DNA of 60,835 nt from Halorubrum sp. (GTDB lineage: Archaea > Halobacteriota > Halobacteria > Halobacteriales > Haloferacaceae), in NCBI GenBank assembly GCA_028275105.1, contig JAQCNI010000149.1, forward strand, positions 1-60,835, read 5' to 3'. Below, piece by piece: positions 37,617 through 48,013 of this stretch. Both the position numbers and the translations under genes were made by a program. The notes under the pieces are model-generated. The model was not told the DNA's origin, searched no databases, and was given only the letters and a program-made list of their open reading frames with translations. The stretch's first letter is position 1. Every line of letters begins with the position of its first letter.

Positions 37617-40319
37617 TCATCCGGTGTTTTTCATCCCGGCCGCGATCCCGTTGACGGTGAGCCGGAGCGTCCGCTCCTCCGCCTCGGTCCGGTCGGTTCG
37701 TCCGAGCAGGTCCGCCTGAAGGAGGTTGAGCGGGTCGACGTACGGGTTCCGGCGGTCGAGGCTCTCGGCGAGCCAGTCGCGCCGGATGAGCTCGTCGCGA
37801 TCGCTGATCGCGAGGACGAGGTCGCGCGTGCGTTCGTACTCCCCAACGAGCCGCGGGAAAAAGCGTTCGCGGAGCTCGTCGTCGGCGAGGGCGGCGTACT
37901 CGGCCGCAATCTCCGGGTCGGTCCTGGCGAGCGCGAGCGCCGCGTTGTCGAGGGTCGTCCGGAAGAACGGCCACTCCTCGTACATCTCACGGAGCGTGTC
38001 GAGCCCCGCCTCCTTGCCGACCGCGTCGAGGTACGCGTCCATCCCGGTCCCCAGCGAGTACCATCCCGGGAGGATGAGCCGGGTCTGCGTCCACGAGAAC
38101 ACCCACGGGATCGCCCGGAGGTCCTCGACGGTTCGGTCCCCACTCCGGGAGGCCGGCCGGGAGCCGAGGTTGAGATTCTCGACGACGGATATCGGCGTCG
38201 CCTGCCCGAAGTACTGGACGAACCCCTCGGTCTCCAGTAACCCCCGATAGGCGTCCCGGGCGGCCGGGGTCATGGTCGTCATCGCGTCGACCCACGCGTC
38301 GGGGACGCGTTCGGTCGGTTCCTCGTTGGCCCGCTTGCGCGCGCGAACCTGCGCGTCGAGCATCTGTTCGAGTTCGCGCCCGGCGATCCGGCGGTCGGCG
38401 TACTTTTCGGCTATCGCCTCGCCCTGTTCCGTGAACTTCACTTGGCCGGTGACGGTCTCGTTCGGGAGCGCGAGCAACGCCTCGTTCATCGGGCCGCCGC
38501 CCCGCGAGATGGAGCCGCCGCGGCCGTGGAACAGCCGGAGGGTGACGTCCTCCTCGCGGCAGTGCCGGGCGATCCGGCGCTGGTTCTCGTACAGGTCCCA
38601 GTTGGCCGCGAGGAACCCGTTCTCCTTGTTCGAGTCGGAGTAGCCCAACAACACCTCCTGGACGTCCCCACGGACCGAGAGGGCGGTCGCGTACGCCTCG
38701 TTGTCGAACAGCGTGCCGAGGATCCGCTCGGCCCCGTTGAGCGCGGACTCGGTCTCCAACAGGGGGACGACGTCGACTCCGCAGTGGTCCGGGAGCGAGA
38801 CGACGTCGACTTGATCGGCGAGGAATAACACCTCGAGGACGTGGCTCGGCTCCTCGGTCATCGAGATACAGTAGGTGTCTATCGCCTGTGCGCCGTACTC
38901 CGCCTGCCAGTCGGCGAACGCCCGGAACCGGCGGATGACGCGCGTCGCCGTCTCCGAGACGTCGCCCGGGTCCTCAACGTCGAGGACCGGCGTGTCCTGG
39001 AGGATGGCTTCGGTGAGGAACGCGACGCGTTCGTCCTCGTCCATCCCGCGGTAGTCGACCCCCTCGACCCCGACCGCCTCGGCGACGGCCTCGGTGTGGT
39101 TCTCGCGGTGGTCCCGGAGGTCGAGCGCCGCCAGCGCGAAGCCGAACGTGTCCACCTGCCGGCGGAGCGGTTCGACGGACGAGTCGCGGACGGCGCCCTG
39201 CCCGTCCGCCGACAGCGACGCGGCGATGACGTCGAGGTCCTCGAGGAACGCGCCCGCGTCGGGATAGCCGCCGGGGCGAACGTCGTCGACCCGGTCGAGT
39301 CGCTCGCGCATCAGCCGAAGCTTCTGTCTGTACGGCTCGTCGGGGTATCGCTCCCGCGTCTCGTCGACCATCGTCGGGAATCGTTCCGCGTCGGCCGCGA
39401 GCGACTCCCCGAGCGCGTCGCCGACGGCGTACCGCTCTCCGTCCTGACTCAATACGGCGGAGAGCCGCTTACACTCCTCGCGGTACTTCCCGAGCACGAC
39501 CGAGCGCTGTCTCTCGAGCGTGTCGTCGGTGACCGCCGGGGTAACGAACGGGTTGCCGTCGCGGTCGGACCCGGCCCACGACCGGAACTCGAACAGCTTC
39601 GGGCAGTCGACGCCGTCGTACTCGCTCGTAATCGTCTCCTCGAACTCCTCGTATGCGTCCCCAACGACGTCGAACAGGGTGTTCTCGAGATACCAGCCGA
39701 CGTTCCGCGCCTCGTCTTCCGGCTCCGGCCGACGCTGACGGACCTGACGGGTCCCCCAGAGGCTCGTCACCTCCGCGGTGACGTCGCGCCAGACCGCGCT
39801 CCGCTCGCGCTCGGTAAGGCGGCGTTCGTCCAGCTCCTCGAGGTGGGTTGCGATCGACCGTAGCTTCGCCTTGACCGTCGACCGCCGGGCCTCCGTCGGG
39901 TGGGCGGTGAACGTCGGCTCGATGAGCACGTCGTCGAGGAGCTCGGCGACCTCGTCCGCCTCGACGCCCGCCTCGGCGAACTCTGCGATCGTCGCGTCGA
40001 AGGAGTCGGCCAGCGTCCCCTCGGCGTCCGCGCTCCGGATCGCCCTGACGCGTTCGCGCTCCTCCGCGAGGTTGATCAGCTCGAAGTACGTCGTGAACGC
40101 CCGGGCGACGATCCCCTCGCGGGTTTCCGAGAGCTCGTCGAACGACTCGTGGAGCGGATCACGGCTCTCCCCGTCGCCGCGGCGGTACGCTATCGCCGCG
40201 TTGCGGAGCCGCTCGACCGTTTCGTACGCTTCCGTCGACGTCTGCGCGGCGAGGACGTCGCCGTGCAGCGCCCCGAGCTCTCGGACGTCCGTCCGCACGG
40301 CACGATTGTGTACGTCCAT
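37617..40319 (-). CDS. ppc: Phosphoenolpyruvate carboxylase (bacterial-type)
   Basis: TAHPTEARRSTVKAKL, GYSDSNKENGFLAANW, LFHGRGGSISRGGGPMNEAL; start trimmed. Confidence 0.96.
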   Translation of the reverse strand: MDVHNRAVRTDVRELGALHGDVLAAQTSTEAYETVERLRNAAIAYRRGDGESRDPLHESFDELSETREGIVARAFTTYFELINLAEERERVRAIRSADAEGTLADSFDATIAEFAEAGVEADEVAELLDDVLIEPTFTAHPTEARRSTVKAKLRSIATHLEELDERRLTERERSAVWRDVTAEVTSLWGTRQVRQRRPEPEDEARNVGWYLENTLFDVVGDAYEEFEETITSEYDGVDCPKLFEFRSWAGSDRDGNPFVTPAVTDDTLERQRSVVLGKYREECKRLSAVLSQDGERYAVGDALGESLAADAERFPTMVDETRERYPDEPYRQKLRLMRERLDRVDDVRPGGYPDAGAFLEDLDVIAASLSADGQGAVRDSSVEPLRRQVDTFGFALAALDLRDHRENHTEAVAEAVGVEGVDYRGMDEDERVAFLTEAILQDTPVLDVEDPGDVSETATRVIRRFRAFADWQAEYGAQAIDTYCISMTEEPSHVLEVLFLADQVDVVSLPDHCGVDVVPLLETESALNGAERILGTLFDNEAYATALSVRGDVQEVLLGYSDSNKENGFLAANWDLYENQRRIARHCREEDVTLRLFHGRGGSISRGGGPMNEALLALPNETVTGQVKFTEQGEAIAEKYADRRIAGRELEQMLDAQVRARKRANEEPTERVPDAWVDAMTTMTPAARDAYRGLLETEGFVQYFGQATPISVVENLNLGSRPASRSGDRTVEDLRAIPWVFSWTQTRLILPGWYSLGTGMDAYLDAVGKEAGLDTLREMYEEWPFFRTTLDNAALALARTDPEIAAEYAALADDELRERFFPRLVGEYERTRDLVLAISDRDELIRRDWLAESLDRRNPYVDPLNLLQADLLGRTDRTEAEERTLRLTVNGIAAGMKNTG

Positions 40320-40464
40320 ATCGCGCACACTTCGTCCGGTTCCGGTTAAAACCGCCGCCTCGACGAAGGTTTGCCTCGGAACCGAGTGAACTTCGTGTCC
40401 CCCCGGGGAGGGCGTGTCGGCGGGTTCGTCACCCTTTTTACCGGGCCGTTCCGAGAATTTCGAC

Positions 40465-41301
40465 ATGAGCAAGTCCGACAAGTACCCGTCCGAGTCCGGT
40501 CGTCGACGCTTCGTCAAGGGCGTCGTCGGAGGGGCGACGCTCGCAGGGGTCGGCGCGATGGGGTCCGCAACGGTGAATACCCTGACGACGGCGGGCGGCG
40601 TCGGCGGGGGGTCAACCGTGGCCATGACGATCGCTAAAGCCGGCGGTCCGGCGCCGCGCGGCCTCCCGCAGATCCCGGTCCGCGTGACCGACGACGGGTT
40701 CATCGAGGGGGTCTGGCCCGATGTCACCACCGTCGAGCAGGAAGGCCAGGAAGTCGAGGTCGCTCAACAGGACCTCGGTGGTCGCCTGTACTCCGGCGAG
40801 TGGTTCCAGTACTGTGGGGTGGAGTCCCAGGAGAACGTCCAGCCGAACTTCGAGTCGGATAACCTGTTCCGGGCCGTCGACGGGCCGCCGTACGACTGGC
40901 AGTCCGAGACGTACGAGGGGGGTGACCGCATCCACGTCGACGACTTCGACGACTACGACTCGTGGGGGAACGGCATCGGCAACGACGGCGTCGGCAAGCC
41001 CGCCCTGGTGCGATGGCGCTCGGAGGAGGCCGGCACCGACCTGAACGCGCTCGTCATCCGCTCCGAGCGGATCGAGGCGGCCGCGGAGGAGGACGACTGG
41101 GTCGACGCCTCAACCGACCAAGGGTTCATGGCGTACCTCAACGTCTGTACGCACTTCTGTTGTATCCCCGGGTACAAGGAGCTCGAGGAATCCTCGCGAT
41201 ACGACGCCGCCGACGGGAGCTACTGCGTCTGTCACCAGTCGGTGTACGATCCGTTCACCCTCGAGGAGGCGCTGTTCATCGCCCGCCCTCGTCCCGACTG
41301 A
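40465..41301 (+). CDS. Rieske [2Fe-2S] iron-sulfur protein with Tat-type signal
   Basis: GRRRFVKGVVGGATLAG; CTHFCCIPG...YCVCHQSVYDP Rieske ligands. Confidence 0.9.
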   Translation: MSKSDKYPSESGRRRFVKGVVGGATLAGVGAMGSATVNTLTTAGGVGGGSTVAMTIAKAGGPAPRGLPQIPVRVTDDGFIEGVWPDVTTVEQEGQEVEVAQQDLGGRLYSGEWFQYCGVESQENVQPNFESDNLFRAVDGPPYDWQSETYEGGDRIHVDDFDDYDSWGNGIGNDGVGKPALVRWRSEEAGTDLNALVIRSERIEAAAEEDDWVDASTDQGFMAYLNVCTHFCCIPGYKELEESSRYDAADGSYCVCHQSVYDPFTLEEALFIARPRPD

Positions 41302-41438
41302 CCGGCCGGTTCGATCCGCATCTCCCCCGATCGCTCGAGCCTCGGCTGGCCCGGGTTCGACCCGCCGGAGCCGGTGCTCGTCGAGTGCGCGATCCCTCGG
41401 AACGCCGTATTTTTCCCTCGTTCGGCCGAATCACACCC

Positions 41439-41792
41439 ATGAGCGACGACCGCGATCACGACGACGGTACCGGTCCGGACGACGACTCCGCCGCTGACGA
41501 CACGTTCGCGACCGAGGTCCAGCAGGCACGCGAACTCCTCAACGACGACGGAATAGCGGCGCTCCACGTCGGTGTCGTCCGCGACGGCGAGATCGATACG
41601 ACGTTCGCCCAGCGTGCCACGGACGACCCCGAGGACGAGGGCCTGCGCGCGCTTGCGTTGCTCGCCGCCCACCTCCGGCTCGTCGCCAACGAGGCCGGCG
41701 TCGAGGCGTCGACCGTCGCCGGCGACGCCGCGACCCTCGCCGGGCAGGTCGAGCGGATCCCTGCCAGCACGGCAGATCTCCCGGATGAGTAG
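41439..41792 (+). CDS. Conserved haloarchaeal hypothetical protein
   Basis: 117 aa acidic protein; start trimmed to MSDDRDHDDG. Confidence 0.7.
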   Translation: MSDDRDHDDGTGPDDDSAADDTFATEVQQARELLNDDGIAALHVGVVRDGEIDTTFAQRATDDPEDEGLRALALLAAHLRLVANEAGVEASTVAGDAATLAGQVERIPASTADLPDE

Positions 41793-41990
41793 GACCGACG
41801 ACCCGTCCCGGCCGGCCCAAACTCGGAGCGGCGGGCCAGCGGTCTTCCCGACCGGGATTCCCGGCTCCGATCGAGGTCGTGTTGAACCCCGTCCCCGTCG
41901 AAGGCGTCCACGAGGTCCCGCCGAACGACGGCGTTCGCAACGGCTCTTACTCGCTTACGCGCGCTCCGCGGGGGTCGACTCTCCGTCCGC

Positions 41991-42527
41991 TTACCCCCCG
42001 TCGCCGTCAGCGTCGTCACGGATCCGGTAGAGCTGGTGTGTCACGCCGGCGAGAGCGACGAACAGCACGGCGAGATTGAACGCGGCGAGCGCGATCGGGT
42101 GGTAGGCGGGGTCGAGCCACGTTCTGATGGCCCTGCCGGTCTGACTATAGAAGCTCCAGCCCGCGATCAACGCGAGCAGGACCAGCGCGGCAAGCCCGAC
42201 GCGATCGATCAGCCCGCGGAGGTCGCCGGAGGAGAGCCGGGCGAACCGCGGGCCGTCACCGTCGCCCGTCCGGGCGTCGGCTCCGGCCGGCTCGGTGTTC
42301 GTGGCGGCCGCTTCGGTGTTCGCGGGTTCGGTGCCTCCGTCGCTGACCGCCGACGGATCGGCCGTCGGCTCGGATCGAGTGTCGGTCATGGTGGGGGTGT
42401 TTCGGGGATCGGTCGATCGTCCGTGGTCGGTCGGTCGGTTGCGCTCCGTCGAGGGATCGAGATCGGTCGGGGACTCGTCGTCGGGTCCACCGTCGTCCGG
42501 TCCGCCGTCGGTCCGCTCGGCCGTCAT
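41991..42527 (-). CDS. Haloarchaeal membrane protein, hypothetical
   Basis: Two TM helices in C-terminal half; disordered acidic N-terminus; overlaps next CDS start by 4 nt. Confidence 0.65.
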   Translation of the reverse strand: MTAERTDGGPDDGGPDDESPTDLDPSTERNRPTDHGRSTDPRNTPTMTDTRSEPTADPSAVSDGGTEPANTEAAATNTEPAGADARTGDGDGPRFARLSSGDLRGLIDRVGLAALVLLALIAGWSFYSQTGRAIRTWLDPAYHPIALAAFNLAVLFVALAGVTHQLYRIRDDADGDGG

Positions 42528-43546
42528 CGTTGCCTCCGCGCCAGCAGCACGGCGCCAAGGATTGCGATCGTCGCGACGATGACGCCGAAGCCGGGCGTCT
42601 CGTCGTCGCTTCCGGCCCCGTCGCGCTCGCCTCGCGACGCGTCGCCCTCGTCCATGCCCTCCTCGGCGGCGTCGTTGCCGGCGAAGTCCTCGACCTCAAA
42701 GGCGACGTCCTGGACCGTCTGATTTGCGTCGATCGTCTCCTGCGGGTCGAGGTTGGCGACGCCCTGCGTCTCGTCGATCAGGACGTCGTCGTCGAACAGG
42801 GCGGCGTCGACGTAGTAGTTGTAGCCGGCGGGGACCTCGAGGGTCGTGGTGACCGTGTCGGTGCGACCCGGTCGAACAGAGCCGACCGTCTCGGACGCCC
42901 GGTCGGCGACCACGTTCGACTCCGCCTGTCGAAGCAGGACCCTGAGGTCGAGGTCGTCGGAGGCCTCGTCGCCGCGGTTCGTCACGGCGATCGATACCGA
43001 CAGCGTGGTCGTCTCCTCGGTCGTCTCGGCGACGGAGACGGCGACGGTCGGCCAGACGTTGCCGTCGGCGAACCCGACGGCGGCGTCCGCGTACGACGGG
43101 GTGAGCGCCGAGACGCCGGCGACCCGCGTGGTGCGTTCGGACCGGCGCTGCCCGTCGACGTACACGACGGTTTCGAGCCGGTACCCGCCGGCGCGTTCCA
43201 CGTCGAGGCTGCCGTTCACCGTGCGCTCGCCGTCGCGCTCGACGTCGCCGACGTCGACGACGGTCTCGTCGACGAGCAGTCCCGACTCCGCGCCGATCGC
43301 GCGGTGCCTGACGGTGACGTTCTCGACGGTCGACCCACGGTGGGTGAGGTCGACGATGAGGTCGAGGGTCGCGGTTTCACCCCTGACCTCGCCGGGGGCG
43401 ACGACCACGTCCGTGACGCCGATCTCGCCCGGTCGATCGGGGGTGGACTGCGGGTCGTCGAGGGCGTCCGGGGCGGCGACGACCCCGACGGCGCCCGCGA
43501 TCAGGATCGCGGCGGCGACCGCGAGGAGGGTAGTTCGCGTATCCAC
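42524..43546 (-). CDS. Exported protein with CARDB-like domains and PGF-CTERM sorting signal
   Basis: GTG start VDTRTTLLAVAAAILIAGAVGVVAAP signal; C-terminal TPGFGVIVATIAILGAVLLARRQR. Confidence 0.8.
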   Translation of the reverse strand: MDTRTTLLAVAAAILIAGAVGVVAAPDALDDPQSTPDRPGEIGVTDVVVAPGEVRGETATLDLIVDLTHRGSTVENVTVRHRAIGAESGLLVDETVVDVGDVERDGERTVNGSLDVERAGGYRLETVVYVDGQRRSERTTRVAGVSALTPSYADAAVGFADGNVWPTVAVSVAETTEETTTLSVSIAVTNRGDEASDDLDLRVLLRQAESNVVADRASETVGSVRPGRTDTVTTTLEVPAGYNYYVDAALFDDDVLIDETQGVANLDPQETIDANQTVQDVAFEVEDFAGNDAAEEGMDEGDASRGERDGAGSDDETPGFGVIVATIAILGAVLLARRQR

Positions 43547-43628
43547 GCCCGGCGGTTCCGACGGCCGTGGTAAGTATTTTGTCTGATCGGTTCGCCATCG
43601 GGTCCCCCGATTCCCGCCGCCGACCGGA

Positions 43629-44159
43629 TCACAACACCCGATACCGCCCGCGCGATTCCGACACCGCCCCCCGTCGAACGAGTTTCGACAGGAGATCCCG
43701 GGCGTCGTCGGCCGGAACGCCGCGGTCGCTCGCGTACGCGACGATCGCCGCCTCGGTGGACTCGTCCGCATGGCGGACCGCGTCACGCACGATCGCGTCC
43801 CGGGAGCGGGACGACCCCTCTCCACCCTCCGCGCGTTCGCCCGCCTCCGACACCGCGTCGGCGTCGATTCCCGCCGCCTCGAGGTACTCGCGGTCGTCGA
43901 TCCCGGCGTCCTCGACCGCCCGTTCGAGCTCCGCGACGTGGTCCACCTCGGCGAACGCCTCGTCCTCCCCGCGTTTCTCCGCGAGTAACGCGGCACGGGC
44001 CTCGCGGGCCGCGGCCCGGTCCGCCGACTCGAAGAGGTGCTTGAGCTTCTCCGTCCGGTGAGTTCGTTCACACCGAGGACACCGGGCCGTGTCGCTCGTC
44101 CGTGGATCACTGAGGAGCCAGAGGGCCCCGCACTCGCTACAGCCGACGACCGCGTACAT
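43629..44159 (-). CDS. DUF5817-like zinc-ribbon protein
   Basis: MYAVVGCSECGALWLLSDPRTSDTARCPRCERTHRTEKLKHL. Confidence 0.75.
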   Translation of the reverse strand: MYAVVGCSECGALWLLSDPRTSDTARCPRCERTHRTEKLKHLFESADRAAAREARAALLAEKRGEDEAFAEVDHVAELERAVEDAGIDDREYLEAAGIDADAVSEAGERAEGGEGSSRSRDAIVRDAVRHADESTEAAIVAYASDRGVPADDARDLLSKLVRRGAVSESRGRYRVL

Positions 44160-44237
44160 GGCCGGCAGTTCGGCCGGATCGGGTTTGAACCCTCGGCTCC
44201 GCCGCGGCGATGAGCGTAGCGGGTCGTCGACCGCCCG

Positions 44238-45617
44238 TCAGGCTCCCTTCCCGCCGGCGTCGGATCCGCCCTCGTCGTCGGACCCGCCGTCGGGGCCGGA
44301 TCCGTCGTCCGCATCGGGGCCGAACCCGTCCTCGTCCGGCAGGGAGATCAGGTTCTCCCGGCCGAGACGCAACTTCTCGACGCGCCCCTCGTCGGCCATC
44401 GCGGAGAGCAGTTGTGAGACCTTTGCGTCCGACCACCCCGTCTCGTCGACGATATCGGCCTGTCGCATCCGACCGCCGTTGCGTTCGAGCAGGCGCTCGA
44501 CGCGCTCCTCGTCCGAGAGCAGCGAGAGGTCCTCCGCCGTCGACTCCCCGTCGGACCCGACGGCTCCCCCCGCGGTTCCGGTCCCGTTGGGCTCCGTCCC
44601 GTCGACCCCGTCGGCTCCCTCGACCGCCGCCGCCCCGTCACTCGGTCCGGATCCGGCGTCGGTCGAGGATGCCACGGTCCCCGTTTCCCCGTCGTCCGGG
44701 TCGCGACGGCGGTACCCGACGAGTCCCAGGGAGATGAGCAGCGCCGCAACGACGATCGACCCGGCGAGCAGGGACCACGGAACGTCCCCGCCGGTCGCCG
44801 TGGGGGAGTACACGACCGTCACCCGTTCGTCGCCCTCGAACACCCGGGGCCCTTCGACCACCACGGCGTTCTCCCGGAGCGGCACCGTCGCTCCCGGCGT
44901 CCCCGAGACGGTGTATCCCTCCGGCGTCGCCACCTCGATGGTCTGATCCGGCTCGAGCGATCGGAGCCACGTCCCGCCGTCCGGGGTCGTGAGCGCATCA
45001 CCCAACACGAGGTCCTCGCCGTCCTCGACGAGGAATGCGGTCCAGACGAACGTCAGCCGGAGTTCGCCGACGGCGACGACCTCGCTTCCGCCCTCGACGT
45101 CCGCCGCCTCGGGGTCGTCGATAACGACCGACTCGCGGTCCACGTCAACGATCTCCATCTGCCGGTCGACGGTCCGGCTCGCCTCGGCGGCGAACCTCTC
45201 GAACAACGTCGGGCCGGGGCCGACTTCACCGTCGACGAACCGATCTCCGACGGTTTCGAACGCGTCGATCCGGTCGGCATCCGTGAACTCGTACCTGACG
45301 ACGACCGCCCATCGGGCGTCGCGGTCCGGCTCGAGATCGATCCGGATCCGTGTCTCGGTCGCGGGATCGACACCCGCTTCGACCTGTGCTGCTCGACCGT
45401 TCCGACCGGCGATCCCGTCCACGCCTTCGATGACACCGTCGTCGCTCTCGATGAGCCCGTTCCCGGTGGCATCGATGGGCGCGTTCGCGTGTGGGACCGA
45501 CTCCGGCTCGAATGACCGGACTGCGGGGTCCTCACCGCCGGCGGCGACGCCGGTCGCGGCCACGAGTGCGACCACGAGGAGGGCGACGAGGAGACCGCGA
45601 GTCGCGGGGATCCGCAT
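44238..45617 (-). CDS. Membrane-anchored helix-turn-helix regulator
   Basis: Signal sequence, TM SLLAGSIVVAALLISLGLVGYRRR, C-terminal winged HTH RMRQADIVDETGWSDAKVSQLLSAMADEGRVEKLRLGRENLI. Confidence 0.8.
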   Translation of the reverse strand: MRIPATRGLLVALLVVALVAATGVAAGGEDPAVRSFEPESVPHANAPIDATGNGLIESDDGVIEGVDGIAGRNGRAAQVEAGVDPATETRIRIDLEPDRDARWAVVVRYEFTDADRIDAFETVGDRFVDGEVGPGPTLFERFAAEASRTVDRQMEIVDVDRESVVIDDPEAADVEGGSEVVAVGELRLTFVWTAFLVEDGEDLVLGDALTTPDGGTWLRSLEPDQTIEVATPEGYTVSGTPGATVPLRENAVVVEGPRVFEGDERVTVVYSPTATGGDVPWSLLAGSIVVAALLISLGLVGYRRRDPDDGETGTVASSTDAGSGPSDGAAAVEGADGVDGTEPNGTGTAGGAVGSDGESTAEDLSLLSDEERVERLLERNGGRMRQADIVDETGWSDAKVSQLLSAMADEGRVEKLRLGRENLISLPDEDGFGPDADDGSGPDGGSDDEGGSDAGGKGA

Positions 45618-45733
45618 ATGATCCGGCGCACTCGCCCCCGGGGCAAAACGCTTTTCATAGCCGGGTTCGTCGACCGAACGCCTCGGTGCCTCGTGGGGAT
45701 GGTTTTTATTCATCGGCGTCGAAACGCTTGACG

Positions 45734-47098
45734 ATGAGAGCCCTCCCCGTTCCCGTTGTCGTTCTCCTCGTCGCCGCCCTCCTCCTCGTTGCCCCCGTCG
45801 CCGGCGTGTTCTCTCCGGCCGATGCGATGGACCGGACCGACGCGATGGACGCGACCGATACGGCCGACGATCTCACGCACGTCGGGTCGGCGGACGGCAC
45901 GGGCCTCGTCAACTCCATGGATGGCTCCGGAGGGGCGGGAGCCATCGACGGGCCCGCCGGTCCGGCATCGGTTCACGGGACGAACCTCACGCTACGGGTG
46001 TTGTCGCTCCGCGCGGCCACAGTTTCCCGGATCGGGAGCTACGACCGCGACGCGAACCTCGGGACGGCACTCGGGGTCGCGACGGCCGACGCCGACGCGA
46101 CCCTCCGGACGGAGACGACGGTACGGCGGGTCGAGAGCGCCGGGACGAGCGCGGAGCGCGAGCGCCGGATCCTCGCCGCGATCGACCGAGTCGAACGGGG
46201 CGAGGCCGCGCTCGACGAGCAACAGACGGCCGCGATCCGCGAACACGCCGCCGGCGACCGCTCCGACCGCGAACTGCTCGACGAACTGGTTCGCGTCGCC
46301 GCCGTCGCCGGGGCGTACGACCGTCGACTCGACCGCCTCGACGACCTCGCCGCCGACACCGACGGGTTCAGTGCCCCGAATCGGGTCGACGAGCTTCGGC
46401 TCCGGCTCCAGGTGTACGAGGGGCCCGTCCGCGACCGGGCGCTCGAAACGGTGCGGGGCGACACGGCAAGCGCCGAGATTCACGTCGAGTCGAGCCGCAA
46501 CGCGGTCGTCCTCGCGACGATCGACGGCGACGAGTACGTCCGCGAGTCGCTCCGCCGTGACCACTGGAACCGGGACGGGGACGCGATCGGCAGCCAGACG
46601 GCGATCGACGTCGCCGTCGCGAGCTATCCGGAGACGACCGCGCTCCGCCAGCCGGACGCGTTCGGCGCCGGGGCGATCCAGCGAATCACCGTCCCGCACG
46701 AGTACGGCACCCTTCGGTCGTTCGTCAGCGGCGGGACGGCGCAAGTGTTCGTCGAACACCAGCGGATCAACCTCGATACCTTCCCCGATCACGAGCTCGT
46801 CTCGACCACCAGTGACGGGTTCGACATCACGGTCAACCGCAGCTATCCCGGCGCCCCGGTGACGGTGACGGTCCGCGACGAGTCGAGCGACGACCCCGTT
46901 CCGGGCGTAACGGTGACGAAGAGCGTCGGCGGCGGCGACAGCGAGGCGATCGGCACCACCGACGGAAACGGCACCGTTCGAACCCTCTCGCCGGCGAAGA
47001 CGTACCGGATCACCGTCGTCGACGAGCCGCGCGCCGCCTTCGTCGACGAGATCCGACCGATGGCGACGCCGCGGCTCGCGGACGACGATGAGTCCTGA
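45734..47098 (+). CDS. Haloarchaeal secreted/cell-surface protein of unknown function
   Basis: Signal peptide MRALPVPVVVLLVAALLLVAPVAG; divergent from the HTH membrane protein. Confidence 0.7.
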   Translation: MRALPVPVVVLLVAALLLVAPVAGVFSPADAMDRTDAMDATDTADDLTHVGSADGTGLVNSMDGSGGAGAIDGPAGPASVHGTNLTLRVLSLRAATVSRIGSYDRDANLGTALGVATADADATLRTETTVRRVESAGTSAERERRILAAIDRVERGEAALDEQQTAAIREHAAGDRSDRELLDELVRVAAVAGAYDRRLDRLDDLAADTDGFSAPNRVDELRLRLQVYEGPVRDRALETVRGDTASAEIHVESSRNAVVLATIDGDEYVRESLRRDHWNRDGDAIGSQTAIDVAVASYPETTALRQPDAFGAGAIQRITVPHEYGTLRSFVSGGTAQVFVEHQRINLDTFPDHELVSTTSDGFDITVNRSYPGAPVTVTVRDESSDDPVPGVTVTKSVGGGDSEAIGTTDGNGTVRTLSPAKTYRITVVDEPRAAFVDEIRPMATPRLADDDES

Positions 47099-47172
47099 TC
47101 GCCGGCCGGCGAATTGACGCCTCGGCGACGAGAGCCCCGAACGCTTTTGCCGGCGTGCGGCGTCGCTCGGGT

Positions 47173-47469
47173 ATGAGCGATTGGGATCTCGACCTGCGTG
47201 ACGCCGAGGAACAAATGGACGAGGCGTTCGCCGCCGAGGGCGACGTCGTCCTCGGCGTTCTCGACGGAACGACCGAGCCGGCGGCGTGGATCCGAAGCGT
47301 CGACTACGGTAACACGCTCATGTTGTCGATCGAGGGCGATCTCAACGAGCTTGCCGCGGGGTTCGCTCGCGAGGTGAAGGACATGGGCGGGGAACTGATG
47401 CATTTCCGTGGGTTCCTCGTCATCACGCCGCCGGGCCGGAGCATCGACACGGAACGATTGAAGGATTGA
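47173..47469 (+). CDS. DUF5779-like protein
   Basis: VVLGVLDGTTEPAAWIRSVDYGNTLMLSIEGDLNELAAGFAREVKDMGGELMHFRGFLVITPPG. Confidence 0.75.
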   Translation: MSDWDLDLRDAEEQMDEAFAAEGDVVLGVLDGTTEPAAWIRSVDYGNTLMLSIEGDLNELAAGFAREVKDMGGELMHFRGFLVITPPGRSIDTERLKD

Positions 47470-47528
47470 CGTCTGGCGGGACCGACCGACGCCGGCACCT
47501 CGAGACGCGCGATCGAGCGCGACCGTCG

Positions 47529-47966
47529 CTACGTCCCGTTCGCAAGCCGGTCGAGGGTTTCGCGCGCGTTCTCGACGGCTGCCGGCTTGTTCGCGGGGTA
47601 CGCCTCGACCTTCGCCCGGAGCGTGATCCCCGTGCCGAGTCGGACCTCGCCGCGGAACGCCGCCTGCTTGTCGAGCCGCATGAACAGCGCGCAGTTGTCG
47701 TCGACACGCTCGTCGAGCTCGTCGAGCACCCGGTCAAGCTCGTCGAGCGCCGACAGCCGGTCGAGGACGTGACGCATTCCGTCGGCGGTCTCGATCCGGG
47801 CGGAGGAGACGACGATCCGGTCTCCGTGGTGGCCGGTGTTCTCGATGCGGTCAATCTCGGCGTCCTCGGGGAGGAACGAGCGGAGCGCGGCCTCGACGCG
47901 CTTCCGGTCCTCCGTCGCGTACGAGAACGTCCGGAGGTCGACGTAGTGGAACGGGACTTCGGACAT
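47529..47966 (-). CDS. COG1325-like RNA-binding/exosome-related protein
   Basis: MSEVPFHYVDLRTFSYATEDRKRVEAALRSFLPEDAEIDRIENTGHHGDRIVV. Confidence 0.82.
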   Translation of the reverse strand: MSEVPFHYVDLRTFSYATEDRKRVEAALRSFLPEDAEIDRIENTGHHGDRIVVSSARIETADGMRHVLDRLSALDELDRVLDELDERVDDNCALFMRLDKQAAFRGEVRLGTGITLRAKVEAYPANKPAAVENARETLDRLANGT

Positions 47967-48013
47967 TACGGGTAGGGGGGTGGGGGAATTGAAAGGGGAC
48001 GGCGGGTCGCGCG

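Noticed and set aside
36978-38240. 420-aa ORF extending from the receiver domain through the ppc 3' end
   Set aside because: Chimeric frame: only the first ~90 codons look coding, then it crosses the gdh fragment out of frame and becomes antisense to ppc
40414-40464. N-terminal extension of the Rieske ORF
   Set aside because: Start at 40465 (MSKSDKYPSESGRRRF) places the Tat motif normally; the extension is upstream region read-through
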